Assembly (NCBI GenBank): GCA_036250225.1
Contig: JAPZLL010000014.1
Location: 124,001-188,000, forward strand
Origin: Cercophora sp. LCS_1
Lineage: Eukaryota; Ascomycota; Sordariomycetes; Sordariales; Lasiosphaeriaceae
Reading direction: 5' to 3'
DNA: 64,000 nt
Below, one piece after another: positions 12,149 through 23,348 of this stretch. Position 1 is the stretch's first letter. Every line of letters begins with the position of its first letter. Position numbers and translations under genes: made by a program. The notes under the pieces are model-generated. The model saw only the letters and a list, made by a program, of their open reading frames with translations, did not search any database and had not been told where the DNA came from.

Positions 12149-13785
12149 GGAGCTGGCGCTCCTCACTGATCACCCGTCACCCGTGACGTTACTCCGCGTT
12201 TTGCTTGCCAATGATAAAGACCAATTGGAAAATGCCATGCACGAGCGACCTGCTAAATGCGTGCGTGCACGCGCAAAGTCCAGAGAGCGACCGAGACACA
12301 CCCGACATCGATTGGGGACGCGCCTGTCGCTGGGGGGGTGTCAGCTATTACCCCATATCCCGGCCCAAGTACCGACGAGCTTAAATTCTGATTTGGCCCG
12401 CTTGCCGAGCCGGCTCCCGGAAGGGAAGGTCGTCAAAAGCAAAAAGCCACGGGGAGAAACGAAATGTCTTGGCGGGACGGGATCAGGATTTGGCGTACAT
12501 GGATCAGCCGCTGGAGCGCGAGTTTGGGCTGGGGGTGTGGTCCGAGGAACACGGTTTCTTGTCTGACCGGTTGGATGGGGGTGCATCGTTGATTCGTGGA
12601 GAGGGGAAGGGTGTATGCTTGGACGTTGGGAATGTAACCCCTCCTGCGTACGTCAGCTGCGAGCTTTGCCTTGACGACTCGGTCAACCGAATGGGTTGTG
12701 GCGACGGGTAGGTACGTTATGCCAATGCGAGAAAAGGAAGACTGAGATGGTTTTTCGCCTAACGAACAGGTTTGAAGCGGAAATTCTAATGGGAAATCTG
12801 ATTTCCACGAGGCCTCGGGCGTCATTCAAGTGGCATTGGCGTTTACGTTGATGCATTGTAACAAGAAAAAGGCCTGTTGAGATCACCTGGGCTGGAACTA
12901 TTTGACTTTTCTCCTGGGCCGAAAGCCACCCAAGTAGCGGCTGGCTAACTGTAACTTTGATTTTGTTGAGGTCGAGCTTAGCCGACTACCTATCAGTGAG
13001 GATAGAAACCGTGAGAGAGCGTCGCCGAAGCTCAACTCGGGAAACCGCAACGATCGAATCCACCCACCAGGCCAGAAAGTGAGCTGAAAAATAGTGGGAG
13101 AGATTTTCGACGATGCTATACGCACTTTGCACCCAAAGTAGTGGGAAATGGCAGTGGGGAGGGGGGGGGGGATTGAGCGCTACAACTTTCATAGGGGTCT
13201 GACGAACTTAACAATGCGTGTGAAGGGGCCTGGGTGCTCGTTCGTGAGGTATAGAATGCGGAGGCGCAAGTCTACCTCCAAGAGTTCCAACATAACCCGC
13301 AGACCCCGCGTGGCTTTTGGGTGGCAGACCTTGAGGCGGACCAGCTCTAAAGAGGGCTAGTCTACGTAGATACCCTGCCTTGTCTCGGCAACATCAGAGC
13401 ACCGCACACCCCAGAGTGGCGTACCGCCAGCGAGTAATGGTAGACTTGGTGCTGGTGCCGGGCAAACACTTTGGCCAAAGCATTGGTACCTGGGGGCAAA
13501 AAAGAGAAGATAGCTGCATGGGAAGCCTGGGGGCCTATAGTCCAGCGCACATAAACATATGCGGGCGGTGGGCAATCGAGGAAGAGAGGTAATGGCGCGA
13601 GACCGAGGCGGAGCGGCAACTGGTTGTGTGATCGAAAAGGCGCCGGGCCCGGGGGCGGGTAGCAAGGGCGAGCCATTAGACAGATCCGAGAACTACATCT
13701 ACCTGAGCGACGAAGAAAGCGCCCTCTTACCTTGAGAGTACCTTAACCACATCGACAGTAATCTTCACCCCAAGCTTGTCAGCAT
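12149..13785. other. Gene-free stretch
   Basis: I see no supported gene. Open frames on both strands are short or low-complexity and lack splice or family signals. A short G-run lies near 13160. Confidence 0.5.
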
Positions 13786-14918
13786 TTAGGTTGCTTCGTT
13801 GAGGACCTGCCACCTTCCCTCACCAGAGTTTAGCCCAATGTGCTGGCGAGGTGGGCCGGAAATTCCACGGGGCCGTTGACTCAAACAGCTTTGTACAGCC
13901 CGCACAGATACAACATATATATAGTAACTTGCAACGCGGCGGGATGGCATCCGAAGCTTGGTAGCATACATGAGGGGAGCCAATCCCGGACCAAAAAGCC
14001 CAACCCATTTTCTCAACCCATGGGGCGACGTGACCTGTGCCTCCCAAGGCTTCTGCGGCGATTTTATTCGTCTGTGTGGCAGCTGCAAGGGCTTCTTGCG
14101 CAATGGCGAGCGATTGTGCCGCCGAGGTGTTGGCCCCTTCGGCCGCAATGGCTTGCCTTTAGGCTTTCGGCAATTCATTCCGCAAAGCAAGATGGCGCCG
14201 CGTCAAAATCGGCATCGCCATCGGCTGGCAGGGCTGGGGGCATGTAGAACTAATCAATCGCAAAGGCTTAGCAAAGGAAACACCATCTTACATTGGAAGG
14301 CCAGAACTTACAGGTATACCGGGGCAGGGCAGGGGAGCCGGACGAAAAGTTGCCAAGACGGGGCAAGGGGGCTTCTTGGGAAGGCCTTGCGGCACAAAGA
14401 CCATAATAGACGACACGCTACCAGGGATGTCCTAGTCGGCACAACAGGCACTTGCGCTCCATCATCCCTGCTACTTACACAAGCATCATCACTAAGGCCC
14501 CAATGGGCACAACCCAACGACGGGGAAATGACGTCAAGACGAACTGGATGGGGTATAATATTAGTGGTGCATACAGTAGAATAGCAATCGGAACAAAAAA
14601 GAAGACGAACAAAAGGGTCAAGCCGAGGCGGGTATCGAAGGAAGGGGAGAGCAAACGTACAACTGTCGTTGATGGACGACGAGCGGACGCAAAGACAAAA
14701 AACGGGGACCGGGCGATAGTAAATGCCCCAAGGCGAGCCTGGGGGGGGAGAAGAGGAACTGGGTGGGTTTGAAGCGGGGAAGGGAAGCTGGCTCTGAAAG
14801 GAGCAAGTGTGCTTGGGTGGGGGAAGGCGCATACGGGTCGCTCTCCATCCGCGCCATCCTCGCCATCACCACCCTTGTTGCCTTTGCCACCTCCATGGAG
14901 GTAGCCAACCTGTGGTCA
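13786..14918 (-). other. Candidate collagen-like/membrane gene (unresolved exons)
   Basis: A minus-strand exon beginning near 14918, after a ...CACAG acceptor, opens with six Gly-X-Y triplets at 14891-14838 (GGK GNK GGD GED GAD GER). The same frame then runs through Pro/Ser-rich sequence into a strongly hydrophobic span near 14620-14530 and ends at a clean GTAAGT donor near 14468. Further left are a plausible exon (14429-14313, frame beginning DIPGSVSS, followed by GTAAGT) and an Ala/Gln-rich segment at about 14150-14050 (for example SLAIAQEALAAATQ). I cannot close one continuous model or find the 5' exon. It resembles the collagen-like ORFs at 16.3 and 20.1 kb. It may be a real gene or a decayed copy. 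Confidence 0.35.
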
Positions 14919-15731
14919 AAAGGGTAGGTAATTATAATTATACATACGGGGGTTTGGATATGAATGGGGGTGGCTTGCGTGGGTTATTGACTGTCCCTTG
15001 TCGATATGTGCCAATGTCATTGGGGCAAGTGCCTTCATGTCGGCCGTCGCGTCCTTCGCACCTGCCTTCCTTCGTACCAGTGCGGGCCCAGCTGGATCCG
15101 CAAATTTGCTGTGGACCAGGTCTGCAACTTTGCTTTTCCTTTCTCGAGCAGAGGGGCCAAACTTGGGGAGTGTTTTCGATCGTTCAACCGGCGCGCCTCG
15201 TCCTGACCCGCAGCCTCTTTGCGTTTTTGCTCCTTTTTAGAATGAAGGTGTTTACCCCTTTTTCAATGATTGAACATGCCGTTGCCGCGCGTGACGTCGA
15301 TTTTTTATTCTCTATTACTAACGACTTGCCCAAGCGCTTCCTCTTGTTTTGTCGGCCTGCTCGTCGGCCCGCCCCGCCGTAAGTTATCCCACATTTGCAG
15401 TTAAGGCTACCCTTAACGCACAATCATAGTCCCTAGGTACTGATAATGGGGTTTGAAGACAGCTTTTCGGGTCATTTCCCTTGTAAATGTTCCCACCACA
15501 ACCGTACTCCTCGATTCCCAGGCGATTTCGGCAGTTGGTATGACCTACGGAGTGTGCCGTGTACTAGTGACTTACAAGCTGTAATAGCACCAAAACAATA
15601 GTCTTTCGGCTTCGTCTCGTACTTTTTGTATGTCCCATTCCCTAATCCTTGCACACCCACCTTGGCCGACCGGCGCTCGACGCATTGCATACGTTGGTAT
15701 GGTCAGATGCTGATTGTGGATAAAAGAAGAT

Positions 15732-16918
15732 ATGGCGCCAGTCGCTCTCCCCGCCGGCCTCCGTTCACCCAAGATGCTGGGCTTCACGGCTGTGCTTTGG
15801 TTTGTGGCTGTTTTGTATTGGTTGGGTACATTAAGTGGTACCCGTCCCCTCACAGCGCCACACTAACCTTCATATTGCGGATTAGACTAAACATCTACAC
15901 TGGTTATATCGGCCAGCCCCCAGCCTGCAAAGAAGACCCAGTATATACTACCGCACCCACACCGCATTCATTACCTTTGTGACAAATTCCTAATACATAA
16001 CAGTCGGACATTTTCAAGGGGTGGCCTTGGTCGGAAGATCCAATAATTGAGCAAATAATAGTAGCGGTCAGCTAAGGCCACTGAGCAGCAAGCAGATTTG
16101 CAGTGGCAGACCAAAATTCAGGGCATCTGCAACTTCGTCATCTTACTCTTGACATTGGCCTTAACCATCATTAATTGGCCTATGCCAACCGACAAACTCG
16201 GGACCACCAGGAAAAGATGTAAGTCACACCTAGTTCTCATATACCTACCCTACATGCTACCTTACCTCAAGTTTCCTACATACATAGGTTTCTAGTGACT
16301 AATTAGTTGATGATTTAGGGGGAAAACGGTGCAAAGGGTGACAAGGTGGACAAGGGCGATGATGGAGACCCTGCTGCCGCCGGTGTCCGGAGTTGTGAGT
16401 GTATGTCGGCGCCACCGCCCCCGGCCACCCGAACCCAAGGGACCCAGACTGAGGAGCCGGAGCCGGAGCCGCTGCTGGACGAGTGGCCGCCCCTGCCGCC
16501 GTCCCCCACCCCCGGTCCCCTCACCTCGCCGCCGTCACCACCAGCTCCCCGGCCCCAGCCTCGACCCCCCGGCCCCAACCCTGCAGCCGCCTCCCCGTCG
16601 TCGTCGTCGGCGCCGCCACCCCCACCGCCACCACCCCGCAGGCCCCGGCCCGCCGCCCCCTCCGCCAGCATGGCCACCACCACGGCCGCTTTCATCAACT
16701 ACCCGACCCCGGCACCCTCGTTTTACACTCGTCCCCACACTGGGACTCGATGCCGTCTACCGCTTGCTGCCTCGGTTGCCGTTTCCACATCCGCCACGAC
16801 CATGGCTTCGGCGGGGTTCCTTCCTCGGACGGAATGGCCCACTATGGCCAGCATTGGAACTGGTCGGCGTGAGTCACCACAGTGGCTCTTGAGGGGGGGG
16901 GGGAGGCGAGTGAATTGA
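15732..16918 (+). pseudogene. Collagen-like/Pro-rich membrane ORF, probably broken
   Basis: Two possible membrane exons (15732-15860, starting MAPVALPAG, and about 16088-16218, with a hydrophobic run NFVILLLTLALTII before a GTAAGT donor) precede an exon that starts after TTTAG at 16318. That exon opens GENGAKGDK, DKGDDGDP, a short collagen-like run, then a Cys pair, GTQTEEPEPEP and about 60 residues of Pro-rich sequence. The membrane exon is phase 1 at its donor while the collagen frame needs phase 0, so the parts do not join cleanly. The 3' end (about 16805-16870) in another frame resembles a fragment near 37.25 kb. Best read as a rearranged member of the collagen-like set. Confidence 0.35.
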
Positions 16919-17888
16919 AAAGAGCCGAAACTGGGGTTTGATACTTTGGGAGACTCGACCGAAGAGCAAGTCCATAGGATAATCCGCAAAGGAAATCTAA
17001 TCCACTTTGCTTTCAATAATTCATTCCGCAGCCTTATTTCTGGTAAGGAAGAAGGAAATACTTTTGGCGCTAACGCTGATATCTGAATGCCTGTAGAATC
17101 TTTCTAGGGGGCTTGGAGTATTTTTAAGGCCTTGCAATATTTCTTGGCACTTTGGAGTGCTGCCCAATGCTGTGCAATTTTCATTAAGGCCTTTTCTTCC
17201 GGATGTAAAGCGCTTGAGATTTACCAAAATGCATCATTTTGAAGCAAAATTCCGTCGGTAAGGCCGTGACACAGAGGACTGGGGTACGTCCTTGTTCCCC
17301 CCCCCCCCCGAGTATAAATCCTTCGTTGGTGCTGGCGGTGAAGATTGCCTCCCAACACAATATTCTCTGTGCTTACATTGTGTGACCCAGAGCTATGCCC
17401 TTTGTACACCCCTTTTTTGTACTTTTCGCACGCCCTATCCATACCGATTGCAAGCCCACGAGGTAAGGTTGCTGGGATCTGATTTTGTGGCAACGGTGTC
17501 ACGGCCGCCTCGGTGACCGATTCACGTCCCCAACGACTCCTTTCGTTGGGGTGCGCATGATGCAATTGGACCTGGATACGGGCGGTGTAACTTCCAGGTT
17601 CGCAAGTCGGTAAAAGCAAGCGCGAAGCGCTTGCCAAGCAGCCGGCTTCGCCGGCTGTGAAGTGGGTCTTCGACATACCGGGAGAGTCTCTGCTCGGCGA
17701 TCTCGGGACACCGGCATCGAACCCAACACTGGCACAGCTCGGTCGATTTGCCCTTTCACGATCGCCGTTCCGACAACTCTTGGGCACAATCTCCGCGCTG
17801 ACAGCCATGACGCCTCCGCCCCGACCAAGAGGACTGCATCCATTCAAGCCCATCAAGCGCGTGGTCGCGTGTTAGCGGAAACCCTATT
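16919..17888. other. Gene-free stretch with C13 tract
   Basis: I see no supported gene. A C13 tract occupies 17297-17309 and a TATAAA follows at 17313, but no convincing ORF lies downstream. Two strong hairpins at 17616-17657 are listed separately. Confidence 0.5.
17616..17657. repeat. Two adjacent perfect hairpins
   Basis: Hairpin 1 is GCAAGCGC-GAA-GCGCTTGC (17616-17634). Hairpin 2 is CAGCCGGC-TTC-GCCGGCTG (17639-17657). Both have perfect 8-bp stems and 3-nt loops (GAA and TTC), separated by four bases. No gene explains them. Confidence 0.8.
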
Positions 17889-18236
17889 TTGGCTCCCGGA
17901 CGCCGGAATCAGCACAACAGGGGATCTCTCGTCTCCCATCAGCTCTGCCCCGCCAATCGACTCAAGGCGCTTCCCTGCTGTCATTCATGCGGTACAGCTC
18001 TCGGTCGTCTCAGGTCGGATGCAACGCACATTGCTTGGAACATGCTAACGGCGTGTCGCCAGATCACGGTGCCCGTGGGCCCACCCTCTCTTCTCCCGAC
18101 CGAGCCGACCTCTTCTTCGAATTCGACGGCGCTGCAGGGGATATACATTGCTGGGAAATACATGGCCGCATTTGCGTTGCAATCAGGGGCGTCACAAGAC
18201 ACACTGACTCGGGGCAACTTGTGCGCCCCTGAGTGA
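17889..18236 (+). other. Module C, copy 1 (putative 3' exon)
   Basis: The sequence at 18031-18060 reads like an intron end (GCTAAC branch point, then ...CGCCAG) and is followed by a 59-codon frame ending TGA at 18236. A similar intron end and downstream frame occur at 33964-34240. The encoded segment is Pro/Thr/Ser-rich, then contains GIYIAGKYMAAFAL. No upstream exon could be assigned, so this is probably a decayed gene tail. Confidence 0.3.
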
Positions 18237-18262
18237 TTGTTTTCTTACCGTTTCAAGCCTAG

Positions 18263-18280
18263 TTTTTTTTTTTTTTTTTT
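18263..18280. repeat. T18 homopolymer
   Basis: An uninterrupted run of T right after module C; it could be an A/T slippage tract or the tail of a decayed retroelement. Confidence 0.8.
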
Positions 18281-19560
18281 GGCCTGGAGTCAAAACCCTA
18301 GTGGGTGTAGGGCGGTGTTTTGGTGAGCGACGCGACGGAGCGCGCCAGATCTATCCACACATCTTCAACACCAGACACTCAATTGCGGGTTATCCTTGCG
18401 CTAGTGGTGAGAGCGTTCCATCTTCGACCATAGGATGCGGCATCGAGGGGTTTGTGTCAAGTCATGGCTTTTCACTATCCCGTCGTGCACTCGGAATTCG
18501 GACCTCCGGTGACAACCTGGCAACATCATCGTGTCAAAGATACGTAGGCAGGTAGTCCATCGGTTTGTTCACCACATCTGCCCCTGTCAGACGAGATGGC
18601 AAAGCCAGCTATTTTATGCCCGCGCACACGGCATCCAAGCGCTCCCTGGAACCCACGTATTCCAGCCCTCTGTCCGCTTTCCTCCTCGTGGCCTCTGGCC
18701 TTTCCGTCTGGCATCAAAGCCCCATCACCCCAGGTCCTGGTAGTCACCGTTTTCCCTTGTCCAACATTGATCCCCGCCTTCCAGCGCGCCCCGAAAGAAA
18801 CGTCTTGCCGCTGCACCCACCACAAGGCTCAATGCCTATCAAACCTGGCCTGAGTCACACGTGGACTTGCTGTCAGCGCCTGAATGCACAATACGTGTTG
18901 GCGCAATACCTGTCGAGGGATCAAACACTCAGGCATACCTAGGTACGAGTCTGCAATACCCTCCCACCCATGGTGTCGACAATCCCAGATCTCCGAGTCC
19001 TCGCCCCGGGTTGAAGGATGTACCGCGTTCTCTCCCTCTCTCCGTTGCGCCACATCGATATCTCGTTACACCACGCGTGTCCGGTCATCCAACACCGCTG
19101 GGTTGTTGGGTTGTCGGCACCAGCCGGTCCCGATGGGAAGTGCCCGATGGAATGGAGTGTTGCCGTGCCGCCATATTTTGCTCGTGTGATGAAGACCAAT
19201 CCCTCCCTCGTGCGTCTCTACTTGGCATCATCCATCCTGTCCGGAAATAACTCGATTGGATGAACCCGGACAGCCCCAACGCGGAGGGGTAGAGTACGAC
19301 TTTGCTGTCCTCCCGCCCCCTGACCTGGCATTCCTCCTCGTTGGAACAGAGCCCTAGGGGATGAACCGCGGACGTCAGAAATGCCAGGCATTTGAGCAAG
19401 CTCCCCGGCCCTTAGTCGGACCGGATCTTAGACAAGCTAGCCAACTGACAGAGTTCACACTAATCCAGAGTGGGTAGACACTCCTTCACAGCTTCGTACT
19501 CCTCTACCTGTCAGATGGCGACCCTCACGCTACCCTGTTTAAAAACAGGCCACCGAGCGC
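18281..19560. other. Gene-free stretch holding a degenerate repeat
   Basis: Open frames occur on both strands without family signals. About 19262-19312 (CCCGGACAGCCCC ... TTGCTGTCCTCC) is closely similar to about 32835-32883, so at least this part belongs to a dispersed duplication. Confidence 0.45.
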
Positions 19561-19586
19561 TTTGGGTCAGAGGGGGGGTTGGTGCT

Positions 19587-20312
19587 TTAGGTGGGGCGGC
19601 GAGAGGGAGGGATGGTGGCGGGGGGGATGGTGGATGGTGGAGGGACGGGAGAGGCCCCTCCCGATGGCTTCGGCGATTTTGGCCACGCCGTCAGCTTGCC
19701 GGGTTGCCCGGTTTTCTGTTGCCGGGCCAGGCCCTGCGGTGGTGGTGGTGGTGGCGGCGGCGGCGGCAGTCCTCCGGACTGGGACGGGGATGCGGGAGGG
19801 TCCGAGGAGGCGGCCGGGGGGAGCGGAACGAGGCGGGGAGGGGTCTGGAGAGGAGGGAGGAGGCGAGGACGGGGAAGGCGAGGGAGGAGGTGGGGGAGGA
19901 GGTGGGGGAGCCGGGGAGGGAGCCACGAAAAAGTTGAGGACGAGGGTGCCGGGGCCGCGAGGTCCAGGAGGTCCGGCTCGTCCACGGCGGCCGCGACGAC
20001 CGGTTCTGCCGTCTCTACCGTTCGCCCCCGGCCTCTGCGGCCTCTGCGGCCTCTTCTGCCGCGCGGGCCTCGGTCTCCATTGGTGCCACTGGTGCCATTA
20101 GTACCGTTGGTGCCGTCAGCACCCTTGGCACCCCGCCGGGGCTTCAAAACAACCGTAAATAAAAATGTCAAAAACGCGAGAATGACCGTTGGAACCGAGG
20201 AAACCAGGATGTCTGGAGACCGGAACTGGACGGGCCGGGCGACTCGGTGACGACCAGCAAGCTCTACGAGCTTGGTCATACCACGACGCATATGGATAGC
20301 GTCTGTAAGCAT
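19587..20312 (-). CDS. Putative single-pass membrane collagen-like protein (5' end uncertain)
   Basis: The minus-strand frame holds a hydrophobic segment (PTVILAFLTFLFTVVL) followed directly by KPRRG and then 12 consecutive Gly-X-Y triplets at 20132-20025 (GAK GAD GTN GTN GTS GTN GDR GPR, then three GRR and GRG). A long Pro/Leu/Arg-rich tail with a ten-proline run follows. The N-terminal 30 codons are antisense to the start of the family A copy at 20.25 kb, so both genes seem truncated at a head-to-head junction and the real start is unclear. The basic KPRR after the membrane segment suggests that the collagen-like part follows on the cytosolic side, but topology is a guess. A low-complexity artefact is less likely because of the uninterrupted triplets. 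Confidence 0.45.
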   Translation of the reverse strand: MLTDAIHMRRGMTKLVELAGRHRVARPVQFRSPDILVSSVPTVILAFLTFLFTVVLKPRRGAKGADGTNGTNGTSGTNGDRGPRGRRGRRGRRGRGRTVETAEPVVAAAVDEPDLLDLAAPAPSSSTFSWLPPRLPHLLPHLLPRLPRPRLLPPLQTPPRLVPLPPAASSDPPASPSQSGGLPPPPPPPPPPQGLARQQKTGQPGKLTAWPKSPKPSGGASPVPPPSTIPPATIPPSRRPT

Positions 20313-20901
20313 TTGCGGTGGGCTGATGAGTATCCCTTTCTTGTGCCTCAGATGGGGAAATTCGCGTCGGTCCTTGATGTGGATGGCAGTTCAATGGGTG
20401 GGATTGCGTCGTTTCTGCTTCCGGTGCGGGCGATGGAGTCTGTCAAGGGAGAGGTCTTCGAAGGGTCGTCTAAGCTTGATAAGCGGTTGAAGTGTGCCTT
20501 GTTTCACAGGGTCGGGTGTCAGTGTTTACTTGGAGTTCACTTGGGTGCTGTGTATGTATACCTATGCTGAGATGTGATGAAGGGCGATGCGTGACTGATG
20601 CTGCGTTTCTAGGAGGGGATGTCCCCGATGTTACACCGGTTATGCGCTGAGTGTAGTTGGTCGGCCTGGTGTGCCAGAGTTTGGAAATTTGCGCTATTTT
20701 GTGTGGTCGAGCTGGAAGCATCTTGGGGGCCGGGTGGAGGATGAGTTCTGGAAATCGCATGTGGATGAAGGCCGGCTGGCATTGCGTCAGACGTCGCCAG
20801 GGTGGTCGTATGGGCGCTATGAGCTGAGTACTGGGCATCCCAGCGTTCAGAGGTGCAAATATACGCCGCAGATACCACTTGCTTTTGGCTGGGAAGATTG
20901 A
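20250..20901 (+). pseudogene. Family A copy 1 (5'-truncated)
   Basis: Exon 20250-20551 and exon 20613-20901, joined by a 61-nt phase-2 intron (GTATGT...TTTCTAG) at the same place as in the other copies. It encodes the family's second half: KLYELG, ADEYPFLVPQM, CALFHRVGCQC, then across the intron CPRCYTGYAL, WKHLGG and FWKSHVDEG, ending GWED. About 95 N-terminal residues found in the 34.6-kb copy are missing; homology stops abruptly at about 20250, where the opposite-strand collagen-like ORF begins. The frame is otherwise clean, so truncation may be recent. Confidence 0.6.
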
Positions 20902-21610
20902 GGCGGCAATTAGTTGCGTAGTTTTGACGGACAGAGAGGATACTATTGCTTATGCCTGTTTCTTCAATGGTTGATGGGTTGCCGAGGGGTGTCAGTGTTT
21001 GGCCGGTCGCTCAGGTAACGCATAACAACATTGAAAAGGGGCGCGCTTGATAATGTGAATGCGGCCCCAGATATTTTCCAGCAGTACGATTCTTACCAGC
21101 CGACATGATTATTGTGCTCTGAGGCCTCGAGATACTAATCCGACGCCTCTGGAATTGCAATATACTCCTTTTTAATATTTGTTATTCCCACCATTCCCAT
21201 ACATAACCCTGGCCCTAGGGCAATGCTCCTAAAGTCAATTACTACCAGGTTTTCGCCTCTACCAACTCCAAAAAGGCGGTAACGAACGTGTTTAGACATT
21301 CAAGTATGCGTTCTATTGATTAAAAAAAAAAAGCATTGACAATTTCAACACCGCACAAACAGCGTGGTGGTAGCTGTGTTCCGAGGCCACACGGAGGCTT
21401 TGGCGAGCCAGGGTTACGCATAGGAGCGGTGTGCAAGAAACAAAAATGGGGTGTGCGAAAAACAGAGCTCTATTCGAACCAGTGGGCGACGAGTAAAACA
21501 AGCACGCATTATTGTTTTACGAAGCTTCAACGCCCAAGCGAGGTTCGCTCGCCGCATCTCTCTTGCAACCCAAACAACTAAAATCGGAAGGAACATGATT
21601 TCCCCAGCCC
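20902..21610. other. AT-richer gene-free stretch
   Basis: I see no gene here. An A-run near 21320-21330 and AT-rich sequence from 21100 separate the family A copy from the 3' end of the PAP2 gene. Confidence 0.5.
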
Positions 21611-22624
21611 CTATTCAGGCCTAACCAGTCCCAAAACTCCAAACACCACATCCTCAACCCCTCTCAACACCAACATCCCCCTATTCCATCTCCACGCCGC
21701 CATTACAACACCCAATCCCACCACCGTATCCAACACCCAATGATTCGCCGTCGCAACAATAGTAACCCACATAATAACTGGCCACAAAGGCCCTAATATC
21801 CTCAGCACCCGATGCGGGCTGAACCGTGCAAGACACCACCCAACAAACACCGAGTTCGCAAAATGCAAGCTTGGCATCGCAGCGATCACCAACCGAAACT
21901 TGTTCTCCGTCCATGCCGTGTTCCCTGAACTCTCATGCACGATGTCGCGGTATCCGTACTCCTCCTTGGGCATCAATCTCGGCGGACAGCATCGCCAGAG
22001 TGTGATGATGACGAGAGCGGAGGCGTTTTCAAGGGCGATAGTCCGTCGGATGGCGCAGAAGGTGTGGTGCGGGAGGACGGTGTAGCAGTAAACGAGGAAG
22101 GCGACACCGAGTGAGATGTGGGAGAAGTAGACGCGGGAAAGGAGGGGCATCAGGGAAGGGATGTGCGTCAGGATGTATCGCTGGAGGCTGAGTTCGATGT
22201 CGATGCCCAGGAAGGATTCTAAGGCTAGGAGTTGCTGAGCATGGCGGACTGCCAGGCTGAAGATGGCTGTGTTGTCTGCGATGAGACGCGCCGAGAAGGC
22301 GCGGAGGCCTTGGTAAACCTGCCATCCTGATGAGTTGGGGAAGGAGCGAGCGGATGTGATGTGACGGACCCAGTATGTGAGCTGCCAGTACCAGATCTCG
22401 AGAAGAAAGGGAAACTGCGCCAGGAGACGAGACTGGAGGTTCAGCTGGGACCGTGATGCCTCAACATCCTTGCCTTGTCCGATGTCACGGCGGTTGATCA
22501 GAGCGCCGATGGTAAAGGTGAGCGCGATCACTGCGTCGAGTTGAGTTTGTTAGCCAGGGGACCCTGCTCGGCAGGTGGACAACAACGCACCCAGTGGCTC
22601 GACCGCATTCCTGAGACCTGTCAT
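21611..22624 (-). CDS. PAP2-superfamily integral membrane protein (Aur1/Ipt1-like)
   Basis: Lipid phosphatase or phosphotransferase-type membrane enzyme of the PAP2 superfamily. Exon 1 is 22624-22591 (MTGLRNAVEPL), exon 2 is 22530-21611, intron 60 nt; 317 residues. All three hallmark motifs are present in order: CPPRLMP (about residue 195), AAMPSLHFANS (about 230) and ANHWVLDTVVG (about 270), with five to six membrane spans. The motifs match the inositol-phosphoceramide-synthase-like branch more than classical PAP enzymes. Substrate is unknown. The short first exon was found from its GTGCGT donor and supplies the only ATG in good context. Confidence 0.88.
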
Positions 22625-23308
22625 TTTGTTTGAAGCTCAAAAATCGTCCCAGAGATGCAGAGGGTCAAGATTCCTGGCGTTTCGGCGCCTTCGGATATGT
22701 CGGCGACGAAACGCGTACGCATGCGTGACCCACATGTTGGCTCATTCCCTGGTTTCGAATGGCCAACAGAGTCAGTGTGTGTGACACGCGCATCGGAATC
22801 CTTCACATCGCCGGGCTTCATCCAAGGAAGGACGCGGTTCTGCCTTGGCTCCCCTTGTTAAACACGAGGTTTGGCATTCCACCGTATGTGGACCTGCCCA
22901 ACCTTTTTTTCTCCGATTCGGCCGCCCCTTTCGGGAGCGTCCCGACCCGGTGGACTGCCGAGGCTTCGGGCGCCAACAGCCCTCCACCCGTGATCTCATT
23001 GTGGAGCTTCGGGGATTAAAACCGCGTCCGCGCCCGACATCATGCCAGAGTCATTTTGGGTCCGAGGATGCGGAGTGGGAACTGCGGGCTCAAAAAAATT
23101 GAAGCATGTCGTCGAGTGCTCCGGTTGATGGGACATGTCCAAATGCAACCGTGCTGCAATACGGCCAACCACAGTTGTCTTGAGCAATGAAATTGTGAAA
23201 ATTTGAGTGGATTATATAGTCTCTTCTCTTCACCGCCGATGCTGGACTTTGAGCGGAGTTATGTTTTGCCCTCTCATCGTTCTGATGCCTCCTTCTTCTC
23301 ACCATGAG
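22625..23308. other. Gene-free stretch
   Basis: Upstream region of the PAP2 gene. Overlapping short ORFs are present but none is supported. Confidence 0.5.
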
Positions 23309-23316
23309 GAGTTCTA

Positions 23317-23348
<32 letters not shown>

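Noticed and set aside
6536..16918. CRISPR-like or satellite arrays in the Gly/Pro-rich repeats
   Set aside because: Repeats are codon-level low complexity within reading frames, without regular spacers.
22655..23102. Overlapping ORFs upstream of the PAP2 gene
   Set aside because: No consistent frame, no domain text, and they cover the PAP2 promoter.
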